Positions 1 through 9,342 of a stretch of 46,082 nucleotides of DNA are shown here, one piece after another. The translations under genes were made by a program, and so were the position numbers. The stretch is from an uncultured Pelagibacteraceae bacterium (lineage in GTDB: Bacteria > Pseudomonadota > Alphaproteobacteria > Pelagibacterales > Pelagibacteraceae): NCBI GenBank assembly GCA_902567685.1, contig CACFNH010000006.1:1-46082 (forward strand), given 5' to 3'. The number at the start of each line of letters is the position of its first letter. Positions within the stretch are counted from its first letter, which is position 1. The notes under the pieces were generated by a model. It saw only the letters and a list, made by a program, of their open reading frames with translations, was not told the origin of the DNA and searched no databases.

Positions 1-712
1 TAGAATATTCTTTTTGTCCTGTTAATCTTTCGGGGTCAAGCTCTATAAAACTTATAGATTTATATTTTTCTTCAAACAAGTTTTTATTTTCATTGTAAGT
101 TTTATTTATTTCTTTTTCGTCAATTTTTTTTGACTCATAGTAGTCTTTAAGATCTACATATTTTATATCTTTGATTTGATTTTCTTTATTAAAAGCATTT
201 TGTATTAAAAAATCAGGAACATAAACTCCTTCAGACAAAAAAGATAACAATTGCCTTTTCTTTTCTTGCTCAGCTAAATTGTTTTCAAATTGTGGTGCAT
301 TTAAACCACTTTCTAGTAAAAACTTTTCGTATTCTGTTCTAGAAAAATTTTCATCCTTAAAAAAAGTTTTATCATTAATTATAATATCTTTAAGGGAAGT
401 ATCGCTAAGGGTAATCCCCAGGTCTTGTATCTCAAGGTTAACAATTTTTTTTCCTATATATTCAGATAAAATTCTTTCTAACAGATCTGTTTTGTTTAAC
501 TCTTTTCTTTCTTTTTCATTAAGATTTAATCTATTTAGATAGTTAAAAAACTCTTGTGTGCTTATTTTTTCAGAGTCTATTGTAGCTATAATATTCTGAT
601 TGCCTCCTCTGAAAATATCTCCCATGCCCCAAAAAATAAATGGTAATATTATTATACCCACTAGTATCTTGACTGATAAAGATTTAGAAAATTTTCCTAT
701 TGATGAAAGCAT
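1..712 (-). CDS. ppiD: PpiD-like peptidyl-prolyl isomerase / periplasmic chaperone, N-terminal part (partial)
   Basis: The reading frame begins at the ATG complementary to 710-712 and stays open to the window edge, so about 237 N-terminal residues are visible and the C-terminus is missing. The start (MLSSIGKFSKSLSVKIL) leads into one membrane segment at about residues 14-34, which contains PFIFWGMGD. A SurA-N/PpiD-type chaperone domain follows (IATIDSEKISTQEFFNYL and the ERILSEYIGKKIV region). PpiD proteins are inner-membrane-anchored periplasmic folding factors; the parvulin domain expected further on lies outside the window. It is divergent from tpiA across 61 bp. A ppiD-like gene beside tpiA-secG-pyrG is a common alphaproteobacterial order. 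The family call is good; isomerase activity cannot be judged from this part. Confidence 0.82.
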   Translation of the reverse strand, partial: MLSSIGKFSKSLSVKILVGIIILPFIFWGMGDIFRGGNQNIIATIDSEKISTQEFFNYLNRLNLNEKERKELNKTDLLERILSEYIGKKIVNLEIQDLGITLSDTSLKDIIINDKTFFKDENFSRTEYEKFLLESGLNAPQFENNLAEQEKKRQLLSFLSEGVYVPDFLIQNAFNKENQIKDIKYVDLKDYYESKKIDEKEINKTYNENKNLFEEKYKSISFIELDPERLTGQKEYS

Positions 713-773
713 TTTTATATTCTATTAAAGTCTTTTGTAATAATTAATACACCTATAGATCAAATTCATTATT

Positions 774-1535
774 ATGGCAAATAACATGAGATATTTTATT
801 GGAAACTGGAAAATGTTTGGAGTTCCTAAATCAATAAATATAGTGAATAAAATTAATACTTTTATAAAGTCCGATAAAAAATATAACAGAAAATATAGGG
901 TTATAATAACCCCTCCATATACACTACTAGAATCTTTCTCTAAGATTTTTAAAAAAAAGTTAATTAGTATTGGGAGTCAAAACTGTTATCATAAAGACAA
1001 TTTTAGCTCAAACACCGGAGCAGTAAGTCCCTACATGATCAAAAAAATTAAAGCAAAATATGTTATTGTAGGTCATTCAGACAACAGAGCTGAAGGTGAC
1101 ACTGAGGATATGCTTAAGAAAAAAGTTACATTTGCTCTGAAAAATAAATTAAAAGTGATTTTTTGTATTGGTGAGAACAAAAAAGAGAGATCAAACAAAT
1201 TAACTTTTAAAACTTTAAAAAAGCAACTTTCAAAAGTTTTAGAAAAAAAACTAAATAAAGATAATATTATAGTAGCTTACGAACCTATTTGGTCTATCGG
1301 TACTGGAAAAATTCCTAAATCTTCAGATTTATCAAAAACAATAAAATTTATTAAAAAAGTTTTAAGCAATATTTTTAAGACAAAAAAATCTATAAAAGTT
1401 CTTTATGGCGGTTCAGTGGACAGTTCTAATATAGGTCAATTTAGATCATTACAGGAAATTGATGGTTTTTTAATTGGGGGAGCCTCAAAATCATCTAAAA
1501 ATTTTATTGATATAATAAAGAATTACTATAGATAG
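774..1535 (+). CDS. tpiA: Triosephosphate isomerase
   Basis: TpiA interconverts dihydroxyacetone phosphate and glyceraldehyde 3-phosphate in the cytoplasm. The 253 residues cover a complete TIM barrel. Visible active-site parts are Lys13 in GNWKMFG, His101 in VGHSDNRAEGD and Glu170 in VAYEPIWSIGTGK, plus the phosphate-binding YGGSV and IGGAS loops near the C-terminus. The His loop reads GHSDNRA instead of the usual GHSERR, a mild divergence. A second in-frame ATG at 786 (MRYFIGNWKMFG) is an equally good start, since neither has a clear Shine-Dalgarno sequence. secG follows after 5 bases, so they are probably cotranscribed. With glpK, gpsA and the GAPDH gene in this window it could complete a route from glycerol into glycolysis. 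Confidence 0.96.
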   Translation: MANNMRYFIGNWKMFGVPKSINIVNKINTFIKSDKKYNRKYRVIITPPYTLLESFSKIFKKKLISIGSQNCYHKDNFSSNTGAVSPYMIKKIKAKYVIVGHSDNRAEGDTEDMLKKKVTFALKNKLKVIFCIGENKKERSNKLTFKTLKKQLSKVLEKKLNKDNIIVAYEPIWSIGTGKIPKSSDLSKTIKFIKKVLSNIFKTKKSIKVLYGGSVDSSNIGQFRSLQEIDGFLIGGASKSSKNFIDIIKNYYR

Positions 1536-1540
1536 AAGCT

Positions 1541-1843
1541 ATGGAAAATTTTTTAATAGCCTTCAATGTCATTTTAGCAGTTTTACTAGTTATTGTGATT
1601 CTTTTACAAAGATCAGAAGGTGGGGCTCTCGGCCTTGGTGTTTCACAGGATAGTTTCACATCTACGCGTTCAGTAGGTACTTTTTTAACCAAATTTACAG
1701 CTATTGTTGCAACTTTTTTTATAGCAACAAGCATTGCACTAGTTGTAATTTCTAGAGATGAAATTCGTGAAGTCCAATCTGTTCTCGAAAAAGAAGAAAA
1801 AAAAGATTCCAACGTTCCACAAATACCAGAATCCTCTAAATAA
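1541..1843 (+). CDS. secG: Protein translocase subunit SecG
   Basis: SecG is a small accessory subunit of the SecYEG channel in the inner membrane. The 100 residues show the family pattern: a membrane segment at about 3-22 (MENFLIAFNVILAVLLVIVI), the cytoplasmic loop LLQRSEGGALGLG, and a second membrane segment at about 50-70 (FTAIVATFFIATSIALVVI). A short charged tail follows, rich in E and K. The gene sits 5 bases after tpiA and 40 bases before pyrG, in the conserved tpiA-secG-pyrG order of alphaproteobacteria. A large minus-strand frame overlaps it but has no recognisable protein features. Confidence 0.93.
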   Translation: MENFLIAFNVILAVLLVIVILLQRSEGGALGLGVSQDSFTSTRSVGTFLTKFTAIVATFFIATSIALVVISRDEIREVQSVLEKEEKKDSNVPQIPESSK

Positions 1844-1866
1844 GCTTTGTTTTTTTTTAAATAATC

Positions 1867-1881
1867 AAGTATAAGATACTT
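1867..1881 (+). repeat. Short inverted repeat just before the pyrG start codon
   Basis: AAGTAT-AAG-ATACTT forms a perfect 6-bp inverted repeat with a 3-base loop, ending 2 bases before the pyrG ATG at 1884. It occupies the place where a ribosome binding site would lie, and no Shine-Dalgarno sequence is visible. It could affect translation of pyrG or be chance in AT-rich DNA. Confidence 0.3.
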
Positions 1882-1883
1882 CC

Positions 1884-3509
1884 ATGGCGCGATATATATT
1901 CGTAACTGGCGGCGTGGTTTCATCACTAGGCAAAGGACTTTCTTCCGCATCTTTAGCATCGTTACTTCAGTTAAGAGGTTTTAAAGTAAGAGTTAGGAAA
2001 TTAGATCCTTATTTAAATGTTGATCCCGGAACAATGAATCCTTTTCAACATGGAGAAGTTTTTGTTACAGACGATGGAGCCGAAACAGATTTGGATATAG
2101 GCCACTACGAAAGATTTACTGGAATTTCAGCTACTCAATCTGATAATATTACTACCGGGGGAATTTACAGCGATATAATTAAAAAAGAAAGAAAAGGAGA
2201 CTACCTTGGAGGAACAGTTCAAGTTGTTCCACATGTTACTGATCGTATAAAAAAATTTATATCTCACAATGTAAAGAATGAAGATTTTATAATTTGTGAA
2301 ATTGGAGGAACAGTTGGGGATATAGAGAGTTTGCCTTTTTTAGAAGCAATAAGACAATTTTCTAATGATAAAGGTAAAAAGAATAGTCTTTTCATTCATT
2401 TAACACTAGTTCCTTACCTAAAAGCATCTGGAGAATTAAAGACTAAACCTACACAGCATTCTGTAAAAGAACTTAGAAGCCTAGGTATCCAACCAGATAT
2501 AATTATTTGTAGATCAGAAAAAAAAATTCCAATAGGTGAAAGAAAAAAAATATCTTTATTTTGCAATGTTCCTATAGACAATGTTATCGAAACAGTTGAT
2601 GTAAGAACAATATATGAAGCTCCTATTAGCTTTCATAAAGAAAAACTTGATGAAAGAGTACTATCTTATTTTGGTTTTAAAAATAAAAAATTGCCTAATC
2701 TTACAAAATGGAAAAATATAACTTCAAAAGTTTTAAGCTCAAGAAAAGATGTCAATATAGGAATTATAGGAAAATACGTTAATCTTAAAGATGCTTATAA
2801 GTCGTTAGATGAGGCATTAACTCATGGAGGTATATCCAATAATCTCAAGGTCAATCTTAAAAGGGTAGACTCAGAGAACCTAAGAGTTGATGATGTGAAA
2901 TCTTTGCTGAAAAATGTTTCAGGGGTTCTTATTCCTGGAGGTTTTGGGAAAAGAGGCAGCGAAGGTAAAATTGCTGCCATAAAATATGCTAGATTGAACA
3001 ATATACCTTTTTTTGGAATTTGTTTTGGTATGCAAATGGCAGTTATTGAGGCAGCTAGGAATCTACTAAATATTAAGGATGCTTCAACCAGTGAATTTGG
3101 AAACAATTGTACCCCTGTTGTTGGTCTATTAGAAGAGTGGCAGAAGGGAAAGAAAACAATTAAGGGAACAAATAAAGATTTAGGAGGAACCATGAGATTA
3201 GGCTTATATGATGCTATATTAAGAAATAACTCTTTAATATCTAAAATATATTCAGCAAAAAAAATTAAGGAAAGGCATAGACATAGATACGAAGTAAACG
3301 TGAAATATAAAAATGAATTTGAGAAAAAAGGATTGATTTTTTCTGCCATGTCCCCAGACGGGACACTGCCTGAAATAATAGAATTAAAAAATCATCCTTG
3401 GTTTATTGGTGTTCAGTTTCATCCAGAATTTAAATCAAGGCCTTTTACGCCCCATCCTTTATTTTCATCTTTTATTAAAGCAGCTGGAAAAAGAAAGGGA
3501 ATGAATTAA
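1884..3509 (+). CDS. pyrG: CTP synthase
   Basis: PyrG aminates UTP to CTP using glutamine and ATP, the last step of de novo pyrimidine synthesis. The 541 residues match the usual length of about 540. The N-terminal synthetase domain begins [18 protein letters not shown], with a P-loop-like [10 protein letters not shown], and includes [21 protein letters not shown]. The C-terminal class I glutamine amidotransferase domain carries the nucleophile Cys380 in FGICFGMQ and the His/Glu pair in [11 protein letters not shown]. Its stop overlaps the kdsA start by one base (TAATG), which indicates translational coupling. No obvious CTP-responsive leader is seen apart from the small inverted repeat directly upstream. 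Confidence 0.97.
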   Translation: MARYIFVTGGVVSSLGKGLSSASLASLLQLRGFKVRVRKLDPYLNVDPGTMNPFQHGEVFVTDDGAETDLDIGHYERFTGISATQSDNITTGGIYSDIIKKERKGDYLGGTVQVVPHVTDRIKKFISHNVKNEDFIICEIGGTVGDIESLPFLEAIRQFSNDKGKKNSLFIHLTLVPYLKASGELKTKPTQHSVKELRSLGIQPDIIICRSEKKIPIGERKKISLFCNVPIDNVIETVDVRTIYEAPISFHKEKLDERVLSYFGFKNKKLPNLTKWKNITSKVLSSRKDVNIGIIGKYVNLKDAYKSLDEALTHGGISNNLKVNLKRVDSENLRVDDVKSLLKNVSGVLIPGGFGKRGSEGKIAAIKYARLNNIPFFGICFGMQMAVIEAARNLLNIKDASTSEFGNNCTPVVGLLEEWQKGKKTIKGTNKDLGGTMRLGLYDAILRNNSLISKIYSAKKIKERHRHRYEVNVKYKNEFEKKGLIFSAMSPDGTLPEIIELKNHPWFIGVQFHPEFKSRPFTPHPLFSSFIKAAGKRKGMN

Positions 3510-4342
3510 TGGAAAGCAAAATTGTAAAGTGCGGAAAATTAAATATTTCTAATACAAGCGTTTTCACTTTAATAGCTGGGCCTTGTCAATTAGAAAATGA
3601 AAAACACGCCATTGAAATGGCGACAAAACTAAAGCAAATAACTCAAAAACTTAATTTAGGTTTGATTTATAAAACCTCTTATGACAAAGCCAATAGGACT
3701 AGCTTACAAGGAAAAAGAGGAGCTGGTCTTGAAAAATCTCTTCCTGTTTTTGACAAGATTAGAAAAGAATTAGAAATACCTGTTTTAACTGACGTTCATA
3801 CAGCTGAACAATGTGAAATTGTATCTAAACATGTTGATGTTTTACAAATACCAGCTTTTTTGTGCAGACAAACTGATTTGTTGGTTGCTGCAGCTAAAAC
3901 TGGAAAAGTTGTTAATGTTAAGAAAGGTCAATTTTTGGCACCATGGGATATGAAGAATGTTATAAAAAAAATTGAAGATTCTGGAAATAAAAATATTTTA
4001 GTTACAGAAAGAGGAGCAAGCTTTGGTTATAACACTCTTGTTTCAGATATGAGGTCATTACCTATAATGGCAAAAATTGGTTATCCTGTTGTTTTTGATG
4101 CAACTCATTCTGTTCAACAACCAGGTGGAATGGGAGACAAAAGTGGAGGTCAAAGAGAATTTGTAGAATATCTTGCACGTGCAGCTATTGCTGTTGGTGT
4201 AGGTGCTATTTTTATGGAAACGCATCAAGATCCAGATAATGCTCCTTCTGATGGACCAAATATGGTTCCATTATCTAAAATGGAAAGTTTATTAAAACAG
4301 TTAGTCGAAATAGACAAATTAATCAAGAATGGCAAAAATTAA
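3509..4342 (+). CDS. kdsA: 3-deoxy-8-phosphooctulonate synthase (KDO-8-P synthase)
   Basis: KdsA condenses phosphoenolpyruvate and arabinose 5-phosphate to KDO-8-phosphate, a precursor of the lipopolysaccharide inner core, so the host is a Gram-negative cell with LPS. The 277 residues include family landmarks: IAGPCQLE near the N-terminus, [18 protein letters not shown], the [14 protein letters not shown] segment, and [11 protein letters not shown] near the C-terminus. The gene starts within the pyrG stop (TAATG) and its 3' end overlaps eno by 14 bases, so the pyrG-kdsA-eno stretch is probably one transcript. eno downstream is functionally linked because enolase makes the phosphoenolpyruvate used here. 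Confidence 0.96.
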   Translation: MESKIVKCGKLNISNTSVFTLIAGPCQLENEKHAIEMATKLKQITQKLNLGLIYKTSYDKANRTSLQGKRGAGLEKSLPVFDKIRKELEIPVLTDVHTAEQCEIVSKHVDVLQIPAFLCRQTDLLVAAAKTGKVVNVKKGQFLAPWDMKNVIKKIEDSGNKNILVTERGASFGYNTLVSDMRSLPIMAKIGYPVVFDATHSVQQPGGMGDKSGGQREFVEYLARAAIAVGVGAIFMETHQDPDNAPSDGPNMVPLSKMESLLKQLVEIDKLIKNGKN

Positions 4343-5534
4343 GAATATCAAAGGTCGACAGGTTTTTGATAGCAGAGGAAATCCAACTGTAGAAGCAGAA
4401 GTTTTTACAGAAGGGGAGCATAGTGTTTCAGCAATAGTTCCTTCAGGAGCATCTACAGGAACCCATGAAGCGTTTGAATTGAGAGATATAGATAATAAAA
4501 AATATTTAGGGAAGAGCGTTTTTAAAGCTGTTGAAAATATAAATGGTCCAATCTCAAAAGCTTTAAAAAATATTGATATCAACAATCAAAAAGAAATAGA
4601 CAAAACTTTAATAGACTTAGACGGAACTGAACAAAAGAAAAAACTTGGCGCTAATGCAATTCTAGCTGTATCCATAGCCTCTTGCAAACTAGCAGCAATT
4701 AAAAAAAACATATCTTTATTCAGACATTTAGGAAATCCTAAAAATTTTCAATTACCAATTCCACTTTTAAATATTATAAACGGTGGTGTTCACGCCAATA
4801 ACAATTTAGATATCCAAGAATTTATGATTCGTCCTGAAAAAACAGGTTCATTTTCTGAAGCGATGAGAAGAAGTTTTTTAGTAATTCAAAATTTGAAAAA
4901 AATAATTGGCAATACTAATGTTGGCGATGAAGGTGGATTTGCACCTAATTTGGAAAGTGATGAAGAAGCTATTCAATTAATAATAAATTCTATTGAGAAA
5001 TCTGGATTTAAACCTGGTGAAGACGTTTCAATCTGCTTAGATGTGGCGGCCAACGAGTTGGATAAAGAAAAAACAATAGATTATTATTCAGAACTAATAA
5101 AAAAACATCCAATTAAATCTATCGAAGATCCTTTTGGGGAAGATAATTGGGAAAGTTGGAAAAAACTTACAAATAATACCAATGTTCAAATTGTAGGGGA
5201 TGATTTATTTGCCACCAATATAAATAGACTAAAAAAAGGTATAAAAGAAAAATCTGCTAACGCAATATTAGTTAAATTAAATCAAATTGGTACAGTGAGC
5301 GAAACTCTAGATGTTATTAATTTAGCGCACTCCAATGGTTTTGAAACAGTGATTTCACACAGATCTGGTGACTCAGAGGACACCTTTATAGCTGATTTGG
5401 CTGTTGGAACTGGTTCATCACAGATAAAAACTGGATCTTTAACTAGATCTGAAAGAGTAGCAAAATATAATAGATTACTTCGAATAGAAGAAGAGCTTGG
5501 AAGTTCTGCTAAAATGGCTAAAATCCGTATATGA
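4329..5534 (+). CDS. eno: Enolase (phosphopyruvate hydratase)
   Basis: Enolase interconverts 2-phosphoglycerate and phosphoenolpyruvate. Family motifs are the N-terminal [17 protein letters not shown], the SGASTG loop, [12 protein letters not shown], the metal ligands around SIEDPF and VGDDLF, the catalytic lysine in [10 protein letters not shown], and [18 protein letters not shown] near the end. At 401 residues it is about 20-30 shorter than typical bacterial enolases. The length loss appears spread over loops and the C-terminus (ending SAKMAKIRI), consistent with streamlining. It overlaps kdsA by 14 bases and ftsB by 4 (ATGA). Confidence 0.97.
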   Translation: MAKIKNIKGRQVFDSRGNPTVEAEVFTEGEHSVSAIVPSGASTGTHEAFELRDIDNKKYLGKSVFKAVENINGPISKALKNIDINNQKEIDKTLIDLDGTEQKKKLGANAILAVSIASCKLAAIKKNISLFRHLGNPKNFQLPIPLLNIINGGVHANNNLDIQEFMIRPEKTGSFSEAMRRSFLVIQNLKKIIGNTNVGDEGGFAPNLESDEEAIQLIINSIEKSGFKPGEDVSICLDVAANELDKEKTIDYYSELIKKHPIKSIEDPFGEDNWESWKKLTNNTNVQIVGDDLFATNINRLKKGIKEKSANAILVKLNQIGTVSETLDVINLAHSNGFETVISHRSGDSEDTFIADLAVGTGSSQIKTGSLTRSERVAKYNRLLRIEEELGSSAKMAKIRI

Positions 5535-5827
5535 GCCTTATTCAAATTTTTAAAAATAAAAAGATATTTTTATTAAATATTTTTTTAACTCTTTATGTCA
5601 GCATAAATTTAATTGGTGGCGAAAGAGGTTTGATTTCTTTTTTTGAGAAAAAAAATATAGAAGAGTCTTTAATTCAAAAAGAAATAGAGCTGGCGCATAA
5701 ATTAAACGAGATAGAAAAAAAAAACAGATTGCTTTCAGAAAATATTAATCTTGATTATTTAGATACTTTATATAGAGAAAAACTAAGATTTGGAAAAAAG
5801 GATGAAATTTTGATAAGACTAAAATAA
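5531..5827 (+). CDS. ftsB: FtsB/DivIC-like septum formation protein
   Basis: This 98-residue protein has a short cytoplasmic N-terminus and one membrane segment at about residues 11-29 ([19 protein letters not shown]). The [12 protein letters not shown] turn and a charged coiled coil at about 38-72 ([19 protein letters not shown]) follow. The tail [24 protein letters not shown] is the typical FtsB/DivIC ending, where LDY...A/E-R-E-x-L...GEI is conserved. FtsB with FtsL and FtsQ forms a divisome subcomplex that links the Z-ring to septal peptidoglycan synthesis. The position right after eno (4-base overlap) is the usual one in proteobacteria. Confidence 0.85.
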   Translation: MSLIQIFKNKKIFLLNIFLTLYVSINLIGGERGLISFFEKKNIEESLIQKEIELAHKLNEIEKKNRLLSENINLDYLDTLYREKLRFGKKDEILIRLK

Positions 5828-5829
5828 TC

Positions 5830-6768
5830 ATGAAACCTAGACATCCAGAAAAAATAAAAAATATTCCAAGTCCAATTAAAAAAAAACCTTATTGGATAAG
5901 ATCAAAGATTGTTAACTCACAAATATTTTTTCAAACTAAGCAAATAGTAAACAAAAATAATCTTGTTACGGTTTGCCAAGAAGCAAATTGCCCAAATATT
6001 ACAGAATGTTGGAGTAAAAAACATGCAACTTTTATGATCATGGGAGACACATGTACAAGAGCATGTGCTTTTTGTGATGTTAAAACTGGAAAGCCAGGAG
6101 CTTTAGACCCTCTTGAACCTTTTAAGGTTTCCAAAGCTGTAAATGAACTAAATTTAAACCATGTTGTTATTACATCGGTTGATCGAGATGATCTTGATGA
6201 TGGTGGAGCAAGTCATTTTAAGGAAGTTGTATCCGAAGTTAAAAAAAATAATCCTAAAACTACAGTTGAAGTTTTAACTCCAGATTTTTTGAGAAAAGGC
6301 AAATCTTATGAAAAAGTTTTAGAAGCTGATCTTGATGTTTTTAACCATAATATTGAAACAGTGCCAAGTCTTTATTTAAAAGTAAGACCCGGCTCCAGGT
6401 ATTTTGCTTCAGTAGATCTTTTAAGGTCAGTTAAAGAAAAAAAGCCTAATTTATTTACCAAATCTGGAATTATGGTTGGCTTAGGAGAAAAAAAGGATGA
6501 AATAGTTCAAGTGATGGATGATTTAAGAAGTGCTAATGTAGATTTTTTAACAATTGGTCAATATTTACAACCTTCACCAAAACATTTTCCACTAGATAGA
6601 TATGTTCATCCTGATGAATTTAACGAGCTAAAAGATATAGCTGTTACCAAAGGATTTTTATTAGTTTCTTCTTCTCCTTTAACAAGATCATCTTACCATG
6701 CTGACGAAGATTTTAAAAAGTTAAAAGAAGCAAGAAGCAATGAACTTGAATGTCTTCTGCCTCAATAA
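5830..6768 (+). CDS. lipA: Lipoyl synthase
   Basis: LipA is a radical SAM enzyme that inserts two sulfurs into protein-bound octanoyl groups to make lipoyl cofactors for 2-oxoacid dehydrogenases and the glycine cleavage system. The 312 residues carry both iron-sulfur cluster motifs: the auxiliary cluster [12 protein letters not shown] (CX4CX5C) and the radical SAM cluster CTRACAFC (CX3CX2C). Others are [19 protein letters not shown], the NHNIETVP segment, [10 protein letters not shown] and the C-terminal [10 protein letters not shown], whose serine ligates the auxiliary cluster in studied LipA proteins. It starts 2 bases after ftsB. The pyruvate dehydrogenase genes often found between ftsB and lipA in alphaproteobacteria are not here. 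Confidence 0.97.
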   Translation: MKPRHPEKIKNIPSPIKKKPYWIRSKIVNSQIFFQTKQIVNKNNLVTVCQEANCPNITECWSKKHATFMIMGDTCTRACAFCDVKTGKPGALDPLEPFKVSKAVNELNLNHVVITSVDRDDLDDGGASHFKEVVSEVKKNNPKTTVEVLTPDFLRKGKSYEKVLEADLDVFNHNIETVPSLYLKVRPGSRYFASVDLLRSVKEKKPNLFTKSGIMVGLGEKKDEIVQVMDDLRSANVDFLTIGQYLQPSPKHFPLDRYVHPDEFNELKDIAVTKGFLLVSSSPLTRSSYHADEDFKKLKEARSNELECLLPQ

Positions 6769-7199
6769 AAAAGATTATTCCCTGTAAGAAAAAAGACTTA
6801 ATAAATATGGTTTTGGATATAGAAAAATATCCAGAATTTGTTCCTTGGTGTATCGCAGGAAAAATTCATGAAAAAAATGAAAGTGAAGACTTAATTGAAA
6901 TCAAGGGTGATCTTAAAGTAGGAAAAAAATTTTTAAATGCGACCTACACTAGCTTAGTTTTATATTACAAAGAGAAAGATAAAATACTCGTTACTAATAT
7001 TGATGGACCTTTAAAGCATCTTCAAAATGAGTGGAGATTCAAAGAAATAAATGATCAGACACAATTAGAGTTTGATATTGATTTTGAGTTAAAAAATAAT
7101 CTTCTTAATTCTATAATGAAAAAATCTTTTAATTTGGGTTTGAACAAAATAGCTGATGCTTTTGAAAAAAGAGCAATTAAGCTATTTAAGAACGTTTAG
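6750..7199 (+). CDS. Coq10/RatA-type START-domain protein
   Basis: The 149-residue protein belongs to the polyketide cyclase/Coq10-like START group. It opens with [29 protein letters not shown], where the YPEFVPWC segment is diagnostic, and ends with an amphipathic helix ([17 protein letters not shown]). Eukaryotic Coq10 binds ubiquinone and aids respiration. E. coli RatA is called a ribosome-association toxin, but in alphaproteobacteria the gene next to lipA is usually taken as a Coq10-like protein. It overlaps lipA by 19 bases, implying cotranscription, and its 3' end overlaps the convergent pncC by 18 bases. The family is clear; the precise role is inferred. Confidence 0.85.
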   Translation: MSSASIKKIIPCKKKDLINMVLDIEKYPEFVPWCIAGKIHEKNESEDLIEIKGDLKVGKKFLNATYTSLVLYYKEKDKILVTNIDGPLKHLQNEWRFKEINDQTQLEFDIDFELKNNLLNSIMKKSFNLGLNKIADAFEKRAIKLFKNV

Positions 7200-7655
7200 A
7201 ATTAATTCTAAAGATTTTTTAACCGTTGCTCTTTGAATGTAAGAACGACCTTTATTTTTAAACAAATACCTATTAACCTTAACATTATTGGCTTTTTTTA
7301 AACCTATATAAACTAATCCAACCGGCTTTTGCTTAGTGCCACCACTGGGCCCAGCAATTCCAGTAATTGAAACAGCAATATTACTTTTACTAATTTTTTT
7401 TAAATTATTAACCATGGATAAACAACACTGAATACTTACGGCACCATGTTTTTTGATAATTTGTTTAGGCACTTTCAAATTACTGTGTTTTGATTGATTA
7501 GAGTAGGTAACTAATCCAAAGGTAAATACTTTAGATGAACCACTTACAGAAGTAATAGAACTTGAAAGTAAGCCACCAGTGCAAGATTCAGCTAAAGAAA
7601 TTTTAAGTCTTTTTTTTCTTAATAATCTGACAATTTTTTGAGAAAGTTTTTTCAC
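7182..7655 (-). CDS. pncC: CinA C-terminal domain protein, nicotinamide-nucleotide amidohydrolase (PncC)
   Basis: The 157 residues match the stand-alone CinA C-terminal domain: SLAESCTGGLLSSSITSVSG near the N-terminus, FGLVTYSNQSKHSNLKV, the GAVS turn, and SITGIAGPSGGTKQKPVGLVYIG. PncC hydrolyses nicotinamide mononucleotide to nicotinate mononucleotide in the NAD salvage cycle. The N-terminal MoaB-like domain of full CinA is absent, which is normal for this family in alphaproteobacteria. It lies 18 bases after pgpA on the minus strand, in the order ispDF-pgpA-pncC, and converges with the Coq10-like gene with an 18-base overlap. Confidence 0.9.
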   Translation of the reverse strand: MKKLSQKIVRLLRKKRLKISLAESCTGGLLSSSITSVSGSSKVFTFGLVTYSNQSKHSNLKVPKQIIKKHGAVSIQCCLSMVNNLKKISKSNIAVSITGIAGPSGGTKQKPVGLVYIGLKKANNVKVNRYLFKNKGRSYIQRATVKKSLELILNVLK

Positions 7656-7673
7656 TTTAAAATAAACATTTTT

Positions 7674-8168
7674 TTATGTACTTATAACCATATATAGAAC
7701 AAGCACTGCAACCACATATAAACCAGCACAGACATCATCCATAATAACACCAAAGCTGTTTTTAAAATTTTTTTCATAATAACTTACAGGATAAGGCTTA
7801 ACGATATCAAAAATTCTAAATAATATGAACATTATAAAATAAAATTTAAATATTTGATCAGACTCTTTTGGTGCATTGTGTGCAATTTCATAAAGACTTA
7901 TAGGAATTGATTGACCAATAAATTCATCAATGACTATTTCTTTAGGATCTTTGTTAGTTGAGTCTTTTATATAAATATTTATCGCATAAAGTGAAATAAA
8001 AAAAACTAGAATTAAAAAAAATAAATAAAGATTTGGTGAAATTTTTAAAAAATGAAATAAAAAAAATAAGAAAAATAATGTAACTAAAGACGCAATACTT
8101 CCAGGTATTTTTTTAATTTTTCCAATTCCAAATAAAGTAACAAATAAAAAATTTATTTTATTAATCAT
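7674..8168 (-). CDS. pgpA: Phosphatidylglycerophosphatase A
   Basis: PgpA removes the phosphate of phosphatidylglycerophosphate to give phosphatidylglycerol at the inner membrane. The 164 residues have the family N-terminus FGIGKIKKIPGSIASL (normally G-G-P-GT-GSL), membrane segments at about 28-44 and 50-68, the acidic motif VIDEFIGQSIPI, and FRIFDIVKPYP followed by GVIMDDVCAGLY. The DE and DD acidic residues are expected metal ligands. The start overlaps the end of ispDF by 8 bases and pncC follows 18 bases downstream, so the three minus-strand genes probably form one operon. Confidence 0.93.
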   Translation of the reverse strand: MINKINFLFVTLFGIGKIKKIPGSIASLVTLFFLFFLFHFLKISPNLYLFFLILVFFISLYAINIYIKDSTNKDPKEIVIDEFIGQSIPISLYEIAHNAPKESDQIFKFYFIMFILFRIFDIVKPYPVSYYEKNFKNSFGVIMDDVCAGLYVVAVLVLYMVIST

Positions 8169-9294
8169 ATTTAATTATTGATGTTATTACTTCACAAGCT
8201 ATGGCTTTTTCATTTCCAATTACACCTAACTTCTCAGTCGTCTTTCCTTTTATGTTTATTTGATCTTTTGAAATTTCACACAATTTTGAAATATTTTCTA
8301 TCATTTTATTTTTATATTTTTGAATCTTGGGTGTTTGAGCAATAATGTTTATATCAATATTATTAACAAAATAACCTTTTAATTTTATCTCTTCTATAAT
8401 TTCTTTTAACAAAATAGTTGATCTAATATTTTTAAACTTTTTACTTTTATCTGAAAATTTTTTTCCTATATCTCCCATTTGACAAGCACCTAAAATTGCG
8501 TCTGTTATTGAATGTAGAACAGGATCTCCATCGGAGTGACCTAAAGTTCCAAGTTTAGACTTTATTCTTAAACCTCCTAAATAAAGTTTTCTTTTTGGAA
8601 CAATCCGATGAACATCGAAACCTATACCAACTTTCATTTTAGATTTATAAATATTTTTTAGATTATCAAAATCAGATTTATCAGTAATTTTAAAATTATT
8701 TTTTTCTCCTTCTAAAAGCTTAACTCTATTTAAATTTTTAAGTAATGAAAAATCATCATCTAGGTATCTATGTTTATAAAATTTATGAAGATTATAGATT
8801 TCTTTCAAATTAAAACATTGAGGAGTTTGAGTTATAAATAAATTATTACGATTTTTGCCTATTATATATTTTTTTTGTTTTTGTTTGACAGCATCGTTTA
8901 TTTTTAGTGTTGGTATCACACTTTTATAATTTTTCATATTTTTGATAATAGATTTTAGAAGTTTCGAGGAAAAATTTGGTCTAGCTGAATCGTGTATTAA
9001 AACTTTAGAAATTCCTTTTTGTTTAATTAAATATTTCAAGGCATTAAAAGTTGATTCTTGTCTTGTTTTTCCACCTTTAATAAATTTCACATTTTTTAGA
9101 TTAATTTTCGATAAAGTCTTTTGATGCTTTCCGTTATAGACAATAACAGTTTTTTTTATTTCATTAAAAAGTGAGCTTTTGTTCAATGAAATTTCTAGCA
9201 AAGTTTTTCCTCCTATTTTGTGGTAAGGTTTAGCAAGATTCGAGTTAAATCTGTTGCTATTTCCTCCTGCTAATAAAATCAAACAAAAACTCAT
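8161..9294 (-). CDS. ispDF: Bifunctional IspD/IspF, MEP isoprenoid pathway
   Basis: This 377-residue fusion carries two non-consecutive enzymes of the methylerythritol phosphate pathway. Residues 1 to about 215 are the IspD cytidylyltransferase (LLAGGNSNRF, LAKPYHKIGG, IHDSARP, TQTPQCFNL). Residues about 217-377 are the IspF cyclodiphosphate synthase (VGIGFDVHR with metal ligands Asp and His, LGHSDGDPVLHSITDAILGA, GKTTEKLGVIG). The IspD nucleotide loop lacks the common AAGxGxRM spacing but keeps LAGG...RF. Fused ispDF is typical of alphaproteobacteria. The start is 48 bases from the divergent ntrY start; in many relatives dusB and ntrBC lie between these genes. Confidence 0.95.
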   Translation of the reverse strand: MSFCLILLAGGNSNRFNSNLAKPYHKIGGKTLLEISLNKSSLFNEIKKTVIVYNGKHQKTLSKINLKNVKFIKGGKTRQESTFNALKYLIKQKGISKVLIHDSARPNFSSKLLKSIIKNMKNYKSVIPTLKINDAVKQKQKKYIIGKNRNNLFITQTPQCFNLKEIYNLHKFYKHRYLDDDFSLLKNLNRVKLLEGEKNNFKITDKSDFDNLKNIYKSKMKVGIGFDVHRIVPKRKLYLGGLRIKSKLGTLGHSDGDPVLHSITDAILGACQMGDIGKKFSDKSKKFKNIRSTILLKEIIEEIKLKGYFVNNIDINIIAQTPKIQKYKNKMIENISKLCEISKDQINIKGKTTEKLGVIGNEKAIACEVITSIIKYD

Positions 9295-9342
9295 TGTATT
9301 AAGTTATATTATATTTATATAAATTATTAATGATTATTTAAG

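Noticed and set aside
1504-1959. Minus-strand open frame of 151 codons across secG and the pyrG start
   Set aside because: It lies opposite secG and the start of pyrG, both with clear family motifs, and its product has no recognisable features.
2822-3349. Minus-strand open frame of 175 codons inside pyrG
   Set aside because: It is antisense to the glutamine amidotransferase domain, has low-complexity hydrophobic composition typical of antisense AT-rich DNA, and no ribosome site.
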